Of a stretch of 64,000 bases of DNA, positions 42,001 to 50,024 are shown in pieces. Within the stretch, counting starts at the first letter, position 1. Each line of letters opens with the position of its first letter. The translations under genes and the position numbers were made by a program. This stretch comes from an uncultured Sutterella sp. Its GTDB lineage: Bacteria; Pseudomonadota; Gammaproteobacteria; Burkholderiales; Burkholderiaceae_F. The stretch covers positions 1 to 64,000 of the forward strand of contig CAAGKD010000094.1 of the NCBI GenBank assembly GCA_900770335.1, read 5' to 3'. Below the pieces are notes generated by a model. That model saw nothing but the letters and a program-made list of their open reading frames with translations. It made no database searches and was not told where the DNA came from.

Positions 42001-42304
42001 CGGGGTTGGTGCCCGCCTCGAACGTGACCGTGATGCTCACGCGGCCCGACGAGTCGGAGGTCGAGTTCATGTAGAGGTACCCGTCAAGACCCGTGAGGTT
42101 CTGCTCGATCACCTGAGTGACGGTGTTCTCGATGGTCTCGGCCGAGGCGCCGGGGTAGTTCGCGGTGATGCTCACCTGCGGAGGCGCGATCTGCGGATAC
42201 TGGCTCACGGGCAGCGTCGAGATCGACAGCAGGCCCGCAAGCATGATCACGATCGCGATAACCCACGAGAAGATGGGGCGATCAATGAAAAAACGCGAAA
42301 ACAT
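39080..42304 (-). CDS. RND multidrug efflux pump, inner-membrane subunit (AcrB/MexB-like)
   Basis: Proton-driven HAE1-type transporter, 1074 residues, with the family's twelve-helix plan and two large periplasmic loops. It starts [20 protein letters not shown]. The proton-relay region [20 protein letters not shown] in helix 4 is intact. [26 protein letters not shown] is the expected next helix. [21 protein letters not shown] near the end is characteristic. The C-terminal tail (about 40 residues) is charged. Sixteen nt separate it from the adaptor gene. Substrates cannot be read from sequence. Confidence 0.96.
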   Translation of the reverse strand: [1074 protein letters not shown]

Positions 42305-42320
42305 GAATCAGCGTCTCCGG

Positions 42321-43517
42321 TTAGAAGAGGGGCTTGCCCTCGGGAGCCGTCTTGGGGTCGAACTCCTTGGCCGAGACGACGGCACCCGGCGCCGTGCGCT
42401 GGAAGCCCTCGTACATCACGCGGTCGCCCGCCTTGACGCCGCTCGTGACGAGCCAGTGCTGGCCGATCGTGCGCTCGACCTCGATCGCGCGCTGCTCGAC
42501 CTTACCGTCCTCGCCGACGACGTAGACGTAGGGGTTGCCGCGCAGGTCGCGCATGACGGACTGCATGTGCACGAGGATGCCCTCGGGGCGGACGCCCTCG
42601 ACGAGGCTCGCGCGCACGAACATGCCCGGGAGGAGCTGGCGCTGCGGATTCGGAACGACCGCGCGGAGCTTGACCGTGCCGGTGCTCTCGTCAACCTGGG
42701 CGTCGGTGAAGGTGAGCTTGCCGATCTCGGAGTAGGACGAGCCGTCCGAGAGCAGGATCTTCACCGCGGCCGAGCCGTCGGCGTCGGTGCGAAGCTCGCC
42801 CGAGGCGATCTCGCGCTGCATGCGCAACAGGTCCTCGGCGGTCTGCGTCACGTCGACGTAGATCGGATCGAGCTGCTGGACGGTCGTGAGCGCCTGGCTC
42901 TGGTAGGCCGAGAGGAGCGCGCCTTCGGTGAACTCCGAGCGCGAGACGCGGCCGGAGATCGGGGAGCGGACCTTGGTGTAGTCGACGTTGATCTGGGCGG
43001 TGAGGACGGCGGCCTCGCCGGACTTTACGGAGGCCTGCGCGGTGCGCAGCGCCGCCTGGGCGGCGTCGTCGGACTGCTTGGAGACGGCCTTGACCTTCAC
43101 AAGCTCGGAGGAGCGCTTCGCGTCGGCGACGGCCTTCGTGAGGCTCGCGCGGGCCTGGGCGAGCGTCGCTTGGGCGGTCTTGAGCTGGGCGTCATAGAGC
43201 GCGGGATCGATCTGGTAGAGCTGGTCGCCGGCCTTGACCTCCTGGCCCTCGGTGAAGAGGCGCTTCTGGAGAATGCCGTTCACCTGCGGGCGGATCTCAG
43301 AGACGTTGTAGGCGCTCGTGCGGCCCGTGAGAACCGAGTCGATCTGAACCGCCTCGGGCTTGACCGTGACGACGACGACCTCGACGGGGGGCCTGCCCTG
43401 GGCCTGCACGGCGCCCTCGGCGGCCTGCGCGGCGGGAATGACCGCCCCGGTCGCGAGCGCGGCGGCTCCGATGGCGAGGACTGCGGCCGCATGGATGGAT
43501 TTCTGAGTGAACAGCAT
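42321..43517 (-). CDS. RND periplasmic adaptor (membrane fusion protein, AcrA/MexA-like)
   Basis: A 398-residue adaptor linking pump and channel. A Sec-type signal (AAVLAIGAAALATGAVIPAAQA) leads into the barrel-sandwich and hairpin regions: ISGRVSRSEFTEGALLSA is the lipoyl-like half, and an Ala/Gln-rich helical hairpin (LKTAQATLAQARASLTKAVAD) contacts the channel. The beta-barrel and membrane-proximal domains follow. First gene of the operon adaptor-pump-channel-tetR. It lacks a lipobox, unlike E. coli AcrA. Confidence 0.93.
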   Translation of the reverse strand: MLFTQKSIHAAAVLAIGAAALATGAVIPAAQAAEGAVQAQGRPPVEVVVVTVKPEAVQIDSVLTGRTSAYNVSEIRPQVNGILQKRLFTEGQEVKAGDQLYQIDPALYDAQLKTAQATLAQARASLTKAVADAKRSSELVKVKAVSKQSDDAAQAALRTAQASVKSGEAAVLTAQINVDYTKVRSPISGRVSRSEFTEGALLSAYQSQALTTVQQLDPIYVDVTQTAEDLLRMQREIASGELRTDADGSAAVKILLSDGSSYSEIGKLTFTDAQVDESTGTVKLRAVVPNPQRQLLPGMFVRASLVEGVRPEGILVHMQSVMRDLRGNPYVYVVGEDGKVEQRAIEVERTIGQHWLVTSGVKAGDRVMYEGFQRTAPGAVVSAKEFDPKTAPEGKPLF

Positions 43518-43524
43518 TCTCAGT

Positions 43525-43538
43525 ACAACCTTGGTTGT
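43525..43538 (-). promoter_or_regulatory. Palindrome over the adaptor ribosome site
   Basis: ACAACCTTGGTTGT is a perfect 14-bp palindrome ending 8 bases before the adaptor ATG. On the minus strand its centre contains AAGG, the best ribosome-site candidate. It could fold in the mRNA leader or be a small operator. Confidence 0.4.
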
Positions 43539-43569
43539 GGATTAATTCAAAGCGTTTGGAATCTTTTCA

Positions 43570-43603
43570 GTGAACAATCGTTCACCGCTGAACAAGGGTT
43601 CAG
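43570..43603. promoter_or_regulatory. Paired 16-bp operator palindromes of the RND operon
   Basis: Two inverted repeats of the same design, GTGAAC-AATC-GTTCAC (43570-43585) and CTGAAC-AAGG-GTTCAG (43588-43603), lie 18 bp apart centre to centre, upstream of the adaptor gene and in the divergent region with the MarC gene. Shared consensus is STGAAC-N4-GTTCAS. This is a typical layout for two TetR dimers; the operon-encoded TetR is the obvious candidate binder. Confidence 0.75.
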
Positions 43604-43769
43604 TTTATAGCACAAGACTGAGGGTTGAATGGGGCCGCAGAAAAGCGTTTTTTTGCCATTTCGCACATGCATGCGACTAAAATTCTCCGGTTCGGGAAGG
43701 CCCGGCGGACCGCTCGTCCGACGCCTCGCCGCGCCCCGCTCACTCCGCTTCCTTCCGGACTCCGGAACC

Positions 43770-44417
43770 ATGCTCGAAGCCATCCACTTCCAATACTTCC
43801 TCGGCGGCCTGGTCTCGCTCATCACGATCACCAACCCGCCCTCCAAGATTCCGCTCTTCATCAGCCTCACGCAGGGCATGAGCGAGGAGCGCCGCATCCA
43901 GCAGGCCAACTGGGCCTGGATCTACTCGGCGGCGATCATGCTCGTGTCGCTCGCCTGCGGAAACGTCCTGCTCGCGTTCTTCGGCATCTCCTACGGCGCG
44001 ATGCGAATCGCCGGCGGCCTCGTCGTCTCGGCGATCGGCTACCAGATGCTCTTCGGCGGAAGCTCCCCGAACAAGGCTCCGATCGTGCGCCGCGACCGCG
44101 ACGACTACGCGTTCTTCCCGATTGCGATGCCCGGCATCGCCGGACCGGGCACGATCGCCGTCGTGATCGGCTTCTCCACGGAGATCGCCGAGCTCACCGA
44201 CTACGTCGACATGGCGATCGCCTTCGCCTGGACGGCGCTCGCGATCATCTGCGCCACGGCCGCCTCCTGGTTCGTGATGCGCTACTCGGACTTCATCTCG
44301 AACCGCCTCGGCCCCTCGGGCACGCTTGTGCTCGGCAAGCTCATGGGATTCCTGCTGATCTGCATCGGCGTGCAGTTCGTGGGCTCGGGCATCCGCACCT
44401 TCATCGCGGGGAGCTGA
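43770..44417 (+). CDS. MarC-family integral membrane protein
   Basis: A 215-residue membrane protein with six predicted helices of the MarC/UPF0056 family. Typical parts are ITITNPPSKIPLFISLT in helix 1-2, IAGGLVVSAIGYQML, and AFFPIAMPGIAGPGTIAVVIG. The family has no proven transport function. The ATG at 43770 begins the conserved protein; the longer upstream frame crosses the operator region of the RND operon. It is divergently arranged from that operon, so the TetR sites might act on it too. Confidence 0.85.
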   Translation: MLEAIHFQYFLGGLVSLITITNPPSKIPLFISLTQGMSEERRIQQANWAWIYSAAIMLVSLACGNVLLAFFGISYGAMRIAGGLVVSAIGYQMLFGGSSPNKAPIVRRDRDDYAFFPIAMPGIAGPGTIAVVIGFSTEIAELTDYVDMAIAFAWTALAIICATAASWFVMRYSDFISNRLGPSGTLVLGKLMGFLLICIGVQFVGSGIRTFIAGS

Positions 44418-44460
44418 CCGGACCGCGCCCGCCCGCCTGCGGCATCAGGACTTCAGGGCC

Positions 44461-44640
44461 TCAGGCAGGTGAGCGGAACCACCAGCACGCCGTCCCTGCG
44501 CCGCCAAGCTTGATCTCAATGAGGCCGTATGAGCCATCCTTGCGATGGAGAACGGCGTCGCACTCGAGCCCCGTCTTGTCGCGACAATGGAAAAGTTTCG
44601 GCTCCCTATTTGGCCGAGCTTTGCCTCCCTGTCTGGCCAT
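44461..44640 (-). pseudogene. Remnant of a DUF4143-type ATPase gene
   Basis: In one minus-strand frame, KLFHCRDKTGLECDAVLHRK continued by DGSYGLIEIKLGG (about 44500-44598) matches the C-terminal DUF4143 region of the AAA/ATP-binding proteins common in gut bacteria. Upstream of it the match fades within a few tens of bases, and downstream the expected IEEGA segment is replaced by unrelated residues and a stop. No ATPase domain is left. It fills the otherwise gene-free stretch of 342 bases between the MarC gene and glmS. Confidence 0.7.
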
Positions 44641-44759
44641 CCGCACTTGAAAGTCGAACATGCGGCCGCTCAAGGACGTGAAGCGCCTTCGGCCGCACCC
44701 CCAGAACCCGCCGCTCCGCCGCCTCCGAAACTTCCGAGGGCGGCGGGCGCCGGCCGCGA

Positions 44760-46583
44760 TCATTCGACCGTGACGCTCTTGGCGAGATTCCTCGGCTTGT
44801 CGACGTCCGTACCGCGCACAAGCGCAGCGTGATAGGCGAGCAACTGCAGCGTCACGACGTGCAGGATGGGCGAGAGCGCGCCGTAGTTCTCCGGCAGACG
44901 GATGACGTGCGTGTGCTCGTCGGGGGTGATGAGGCTGTCGCCGTCGGCGAAGACGTAGAGCTCGCCGCCGCGGGCGCGAACCTCGGCCATGTTGCTCTTG
45001 AGCTTCTCAAGGAGCTTGTCGTTGGGCGCCACCGTCACGACGGGCATGTTTGCGTCAACGAGCGCGAGGGGACCGTGCTTGAGCTCGCCAGCCGGATAGG
45101 CCTCGGCATGGATGTAGCTGATCTCCTTGAGCTTCAGAGCGCCTTCGAGGGCGATCGGATAGTGCACGCCGCGCCCGAGGAAGAGCGCATGCTCCTTCGT
45201 GGCGAAGCGCTCGGCCCAGTCCATCACCTGCGGTTCGAGCGCAAGCACCGCGGAGAGGGCCGCGGGCACGTGCCTCAGGGCGCGAAGCTCCTCGGCCTCG
45301 GCCTCGAGGGAGAGGCGGCCGCCAAGCTTGGCGAGCGTGAGAGCGAGCAGGTAGATCGCCGCGAGCTGCGTCGTGAAGGCCTTCGTGGATGCGACGCCGA
45401 TCTCGACGCCCGCCCGCGTGATGTAAGCGAGCCGGCTCTCGCGCACCATCGCGGAGGTCGCGACGTTGCAGATCGTGAGCGTGCGGCGCATGCCGAGGTC
45501 GTCGCGCGCGTGGCGCAGCGCCGAGAGCGTGTCCGCGGTTTCGCCCGACTGCGAGATCGTCACGACGAGCGTGTCCGGATCCGGGACGGACGTGCGGTAG
45601 CGGTACTCGCTTGCAATCTCGACGTCGCAGTGCACGCCCGCGATCGACTCGATCCAGTAGCGCGCGGTGAGCGCGGCGTAGTACGAGGTGCCGCAGGCGA
45701 GAAAGAGCAGGCGCCTCACGCCCGAGAAGACCTCCGCGGCGTCCGAGCCGAAGAGCGTCGGAGTGATGCCTTCGACGCCCTCGAGCGTCTCGCCGATGGC
45801 GCGGGGCTGCTCGAAGATCTCCTTCTGCATGTAGTGGCGGTAGGGGCCGAGGTCGATCGCGCCCGAATAGGTCTGCACGACCCGCACCTCGCGGGTTACG
45901 GGCGTGAAGCCGTCGCCCTCGCGCGCCCAGACGCGGGCGCCGTCGGGCGTGATCTCGCAGACGTCGCCCTCGGCGAGATACATGATGCGGTCCGTCGCGC
46001 CGGCGATCGCCATGGCGTCCGAGGCGGCGAACATCTCGCCCGAGCCCTCCCCCACGACGAGCGGCATGCCGCTGCGCGCAAGGACGACCCGACCGGGCTC
46101 GTCGCGGCAGACGACCGCGATCGCGTAGCTGCCGCGGAAGGCCTTCACCGAGGTCTTGACGGCCTCGACGAGGTCGCCCCGGTAGTTGCGGTGGACGAGG
46201 TGGGCGATCGCCTCGGAGTCCGTCTGGCTCTCAAAGGCGTAGCCCTCGGCGGCGAGCTCGTCTCGGATGGCCTCGAAGTTCTCGATGATGCCGTTGTGCA
46301 CGACGCCGATCATGCCGTGCGAGAAGTGCGGGTGCGCGTTGCGCACCGCGGGCGCGCCGTGCGTCGCCCAGCGGGTGTGCGCGATGCCCGTGGGGGCGTC
46401 AAGCCCCGCGGCTTCCTCGGCAAGCTGCGCCACGCGCGCGGTCGAGCGCGCGCGCCTGAGCTCTCCGTTCATGACGACGGCGACGCCGCAGGAGTCATAC
46501 CCCCGGTACTCGAGGCGCCTCAGTCCCTCAAGCAGCAGCGGGACGATGTTCCGGCGGCTTGCGGCCGCGACGATTCCACACAT
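44760..46583 (-). CDS. glmS: Glutamine-fructose-6-phosphate aminotransferase
   Basis: Makes glucosamine-6-phosphate from fructose-6-phosphate and glutamine, the entry to peptidoglycan and LPS amino sugars. The 607 residues start MCGIVAA, leaving Cys1 of the mature glutaminase as nucleophile. HTRWATHG and the two SIS domains (ACGTSYYAAL, SQSGETADTLSALR) follow, and the C-terminus ends NLAKSVTVE as in the family. It lies 13 nt downstream of glmU. I see no glmS ribozyme, as expected outside Firmicutes. Confidence 0.97.
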   Translation of the reverse strand: MCGIVAAASRRNIVPLLLEGLRRLEYRGYDSCGVAVVMNGELRRARSTARVAQLAEEAAGLDAPTGIAHTRWATHGAPAVRNAHPHFSHGMIGVVHNGIIENFEAIRDELAAEGYAFESQTDSEAIAHLVHRNYRGDLVEAVKTSVKAFRGSYAIAVVCRDEPGRVVLARSGMPLVVGEGSGEMFAASDAMAIAGATDRIMYLAEGDVCEITPDGARVWAREGDGFTPVTREVRVVQTYSGAIDLGPYRHYMQKEIFEQPRAIGETLEGVEGITPTLFGSDAAEVFSGVRRLLFLACGTSYYAALTARYWIESIAGVHCDVEIASEYRYRTSVPDPDTLVVTISQSGETADTLSALRHARDDLGMRRTLTICNVATSAMVRESRLAYITRAGVEIGVASTKAFTTQLAAIYLLALTLAKLGGRLSLEAEAEELRALRHVPAALSAVLALEPQVMDWAERFATKEHALFLGRGVHYPIALEGALKLKEISYIHAEAYPAGELKHGPLALVDANMPVVTVAPNDKLLEKLKSNMAEVRARGGELYVFADGDSLITPDEHTHVIRLPENYGALSPILHVVTLQLLAYHAALVRGTDVDKPRNLAKSVTVE

Positions 46584-46596
46584 TCTTCGGATTCCT

Positions 46597-47958
46597 TCAT
46601 TTCTTCACGGGGCGCGTCCAGCCCTCGATCGTGGTCTGGCGCGAGCGCGCGAGCGTGAGCATGTTCTCCGGGGCGCGGCGGGTGATGGTGCTGCCCGCGC
46701 CGATCGTGGCACCCGCGCCGATCTCGACGGGCGCGACGAGCTCGGTGCCCGAGCCGATGAAGGCGTCGTCGCCGATTCTCGTGCGGAACTTGTTCACACC
46801 GTCGTAGTTGCAGGTGATCGTGCCCGCGCCCACGTTGACGCGCGCACCCACGTCGGCGTCGCCGATGTAGGTGAGATGGTTGATCTTCGTGCCCGCGCCG
46901 ACGGTCGACTTCTTCACCTCGACGAAGTTGCCGATGTGATTCCCACCGGCGAGCTCGGCGCCCGGCCTCAGGCGCGAGTAGGGGCCGATGCAGCCGGCTG
47001 CTCCGATCCGCGCCCCCTCGATGTGGCAGAAGGGCAGGATCTCGACGTCCTCGTCGACCTGCGCGTCGCGCAGCACGCAGTTCGCGCCCACGCGCACGCC
47101 GTCGGCGAGCCGCACGCGGCCTTCGAAGACGCAGTTGACGTCGATCGAGACGTCGCGCCCGCACTCGAGCGAGCCGCGGATGTCGATCCGCTCCGGATCG
47201 GCGAGCGTGACGCCCGCTTCAAGAAGTCGCCGCGCGAGCTCGCGCTGCCACTCGCGCTCGAGCGCGGCGAGCTGAACCTTGGAGTTGACACCCTCAACCT
47301 CGCGCACGCTCCCCGGGCGGACCGTCGTGATCCGCGCGCCCTCGCGGGCCGCGAGTCCGATGACGTCCGTGAGGTAGTACTCGCCCTGGGCGTTGCCGGC
47401 GGTGAGCGCCGAGAGCCAGGTCTCGAGCCGCTCGGTCGGCAGGCACATGATGCCGGTGTTCACCTCGCGGATGCGACGCTCCTCGGGCGTCGCGTCCTTC
47501 TCCTCGACGATGCCGAGGACGGCGCCCTCGGCGTCGCGCAGGATGCGGCCGTACCCGGTCGGATTCTCGAGGTCGACGGTGAGGAGGACGAGGTCCGCCT
47601 CCCGGGCCGCCTCGCGGATCCGCTCGATCGTCTCGCGCGCGAGAAGCGGCACGTCGCCGAGGCACACGAGCGTGCGCGGATCGGACATGTCGAGCGCGGG
47701 AAGGGCCTGGCGCAGGGCGTGGCCCGTTCCGAGCTGCGGCTCCTGCAGGGCGAACGCCACGTCGCTTCGACCGGCAAGATGCGCCTTCACGTCGCCGGCG
47801 CCGTGGCCGACGACGATGACCCGCGGCGAGTCCGAGAACCCTTCGGTCGCATCAAGGACGTGGTCAAGCATGGGGCGCCCGGCCAGGGGCTGAAGCACTT
47901 TGGGCAGGCGCGAGCGCATGCGCTTGCCCATGCCCGCGGCGAGAATGACGATGTTCAT
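46597..47958 (-). CDS. glmU: Bifunctional GlcN-1-P acetyltransferase / GlcNAc-1-P uridyltransferase
   Basis: Final two steps of UDP-GlcNAc synthesis. The 453 residues have the N-terminal uridyltransferase (MNIVILAAGMGKRMRSRLPK) and a C-terminal left-handed beta-helix acetyltransferase with isoleucine-type hexapeptides and NHLTYIGDADVG. The start at 47958 begins the conserved motif; an upstream in-frame ATG at 48015 would add residues unlike the family. Forms a glmU-glmS operon on the minus strand. Confidence 0.96.
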   Translation of the reverse strand: MNIVILAAGMGKRMRSRLPKVLQPLAGRPMLDHVLDATEGFSDSPRVIVVGHGAGDVKAHLAGRSDVAFALQEPQLGTGHALRQALPALDMSDPRTLVCLGDVPLLARETIERIREAAREADLVLLTVDLENPTGYGRILRDAEGAVLGIVEEKDATPEERRIREVNTGIMCLPTERLETWLSALTAGNAQGEYYLTDVIGLAAREGARITTVRPGSVREVEGVNSKVQLAALEREWQRELARRLLEAGVTLADPERIDIRGSLECGRDVSIDVNCVFEGRVRLADGVRVGANCVLRDAQVDEDVEILPFCHIEGARIGAAGCIGPYSRLRPGAELAGGNHIGNFVEVKKSTVGAGTKINHLTYIGDADVGARVNVGAGTITCNYDGVNKFRTRIGDDAFIGSGTELVAPVEIGAGATIGAGSTITRRAPENMLTLARSRQTTIEGWTRPVKK

Positions 47959-48027
47959 CTTTGTCTGAAGCGAAAAGCGCCGCGCCGGCGGGGATGCCGG
48001 CGCAAAGATGAACAAAATTGTAAGAGA

Positions 48028-48060
48028 AGAGGCTCCGCATCCGCGGAGCCTCTTTCATTT
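48028..48060 (-). terminator. Terminator after the sodium symporter gene
   Basis: AGAGGCTCCGC and GCGGAGCCTCT form a perfect 11-bp stem with a 4-nt loop. It lies downstream of the minus-strand symporter gene and upstream of glmU. T-rich bases flank it on both strands. Confidence 0.82.
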
Positions 48061-48120
48061 GGTTGCCTTGAGATCCGTCCTCACGAGGCCTCACCGCTCG
48101 GGCGAGTCCTCGGGATCCCT

Positions 48121-49635
48121 TCAGGCCGAGGCGCTCACCGGCGTGACGGCGGGAACCGGGCTTTCGGAGGCCGCGTCCTCGTCGTCGGGGCGGCGCATCG
48201 TGCAGCGGCTGCGCTCCTCGAGGAAACGCTTGTTGTCCGCCGTCGGCAGCAGGGAGCCGGCGACCATGCCGAAGCCCGCGGCGATGAAGCCGCCGAGAAC
48301 GTTCGGGAAGACCTCGCCCGCGGCGGTCCAGGTGAGGAACACCCAGACGGCGCTGCCCATGAGGATCGAGACGAAGCAGCCCTGCCGCGTCGCCTTCCTC
48401 CAGTAGAGCCCGCAGACGAGCGGCCAGAACGCACCGACGACGGGGAACTGGTAGGCCATGGCGACCATGTCGTAGATCGGAGCGCCTTCAAGAGCGATCG
48501 AGTAGCAGAGCACCATGACGGCGAAGCAGGCGACCGTGGCGCGCATCGCGAGAAGCATGTGGCGGTCCTCGATGCGGGCAAAGTGGCGCAGCACGTTCTC
48601 GACGAAGATCGTCGACGGGGCGAGCATCGTGGCCGAGGCCGTGGACATCACCGCCGAGAGCACGGCGCCGAAGAAGAGTACGCGCAGCCACATCGGCATG
48701 TAGTCGCGAACGAGCGTCGGCAGGAGTTGCTGAGGATCCTCGGCGAGCATCTTCTGCGCGACCTCGGGCATGACGAGCACGGCGGCGACGACGATGAACA
48801 TCGGCACGAACGCGAAGAGGATGTAGAACGACCCGCCGATGATCGGGCCGGCGACGGCCGTCTGGACGTTCTTGGCGGACATGACGCGCTGGAAGACGTC
48901 CTGCTGCGGGATCGAGCCGATCATCATCGTCATGGCCGACGAGATCCAGAAGAGCCAGCCTGAAGTCGTCTGCTCGGGAAGCGCGTGGAAGAGGTCCTTG
49001 CCGCGGGCGTACTCGACGACGTTGCCGAAGCCCCCGGCGAGGTCCGAGGCGAACCAGAGGATCGCGACAAGGCCGAGCACGATGATGATCATCTGCACGA
49101 AGTCCGTCACGGCGACCGACCACATGCCGCCGATCATCGTGTAGGCGAGAACGATGCACGCGCCGATCACCATGCCTGCGGTCATGGAGATCGCGCCCTC
49201 GGTGATGAGGTTGATGACGAGGCCGAGAGCCGTCACCTGGGCGCCCACCCAGCCGAGGTACGAAAGGACGATCGCAACCGAGCAGAGCAGCTCGACGCCC
49301 CTGCCGTAGCGGTCGCGGTAGTAGTCGCCGAGCGTGAGGATCTTCTGCTTGTAGAGCTTCTGCGCGAAGAAGGTGCCCACGAGGACAAGCGCCATGCCCG
49401 AGCCGAAGGGCTCCTCGATGACGCCTGCGATGCCGCTTTCGATGAAGCGCCCGGGCAGGCCGAGGATGGTCTCGGAGCCGAACCAGGTGGCGAAGGTCGC
49501 GGTGATGACCATCGGAAGGGGAAGGCTGCGGCCGGCGAGGGCGAAATCGCTCGTGCTCTTGACGCGCGTGGCGGCCCAAACGCCGATTCCGACGGTGGCG
49601 GCAAGATAGAGCAGAACAAAACCAGTCAGCGTCAT
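48121..49635 (-). CDS. Sodium:solute symporter family protein
   Basis: Inner-membrane Na+/solute cotransporter of 504 residues with about 13 helices. SSS-family features are ATRVKSTSDFALAGRSLPLP in the first loop, ATWFGSETILGLPGRF, MIGSIPQQDVFQRVMSAKN in the family's signature region, and LSAVMSTASATMLAPSTIF. The C-terminal 40 residues are charged and cytoplasmic. Relatives carry proline, pantothenate, acetate or sugars, so I give no substrate. Monocistronic. Confidence 0.88.
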   Translation of the reverse strand: MTLTGFVLLYLAATVGIGVWAATRVKSTSDFALAGRSLPLPMVITATFATWFGSETILGLPGRFIESGIAGVIEEPFGSGMALVLVGTFFAQKLYKQKILTLGDYYRDRYGRGVELLCSVAIVLSYLGWVGAQVTALGLVINLITEGAISMTAGMVIGACIVLAYTMIGGMWSVAVTDFVQMIIIVLGLVAILWFASDLAGGFGNVVEYARGKDLFHALPEQTTSGWLFWISSAMTMMIGSIPQQDVFQRVMSAKNVQTAVAGPIIGGSFYILFAFVPMFIVVAAVLVMPEVAQKMLAEDPQQLLPTLVRDYMPMWLRVLFFGAVLSAVMSTASATMLAPSTIFVENVLRHFARIEDRHMLLAMRATVACFAVMVLCYSIALEGAPIYDMVAMAYQFPVVGAFWPLVCGLYWRKATRQGCFVSILMGSAVWVFLTWTAAGEVFPNVLGGFIAAGFGMVAGSLLPTADNKRFLEERSRCTMRRPDDEDAASESPVPAVTPVSASA

Positions 49636-50024
49636 CTCTGTTGTCCTTGTTAAAAACGACGTTGAGCGGAAAAACCGCTTGGAGCAGTTGTTTGACGGCG
49701 CGAATTGTAGGAATCAACGCCCCCGGAGCACCCCCCCGGGGTGAAGTTTTTGCCCCTCGCCCCCCTCAATCGGGCAATGTTTCATCGAAATCAAGAAAAG
49801 CCCCCCTTCCGGGCATTCCCCTTTGTAGGCATGTTCCAAGGAGCCTGCCTCCTCCGGATGAATTATCCATCATCCAACAATTTGATTTAAAAGATTTTTT
49901 ATGGATATCCGACGAGGACCGGCTCCCCCTTACCGCAGGCATAAAAAAAGCGCCCGAAGGCGCTTTCTTCAACTGGCCGAACGGCCGCGGATCCTGCGAA
50001 TCCGGGCCGTCGATTCCGTCAGCT
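49636..50024. other. Intergenic region with an FNR-like site and low-GC patch
   Basis: 389 bases without a convincing gene. Contents: an inverted repeat AGCGG-AAAAA-CCGCT (49665-49679) close to the symporter start, a run of seven Cs near 49731, TTCATCGAAATCAA (49781-49794) matching 9 of 10 defined FNR-consensus bases, and an AT-rich patch (about 49860-49915). At its right end is the terminator of the next gene. Confidence 0.4.
49945..49970. terminator. Terminator after the Tim44-like gene
   Basis: AAAGCGCC and GGCGCTTT form an 8-bp stem with loop CGAA. An A-run on the left acts as a T-run for the minus-strand transcript that ends at 50025. Confidence 0.85.

Noticed and set aside
49731..49746. 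Seven-C run as a second phase-variation tract
   Set aside because: It is part of a CACCCC/GGGGTG inverted repeat in intergenic DNA, shorter than the autotransporter tract, and not next to a surface-protein gene.
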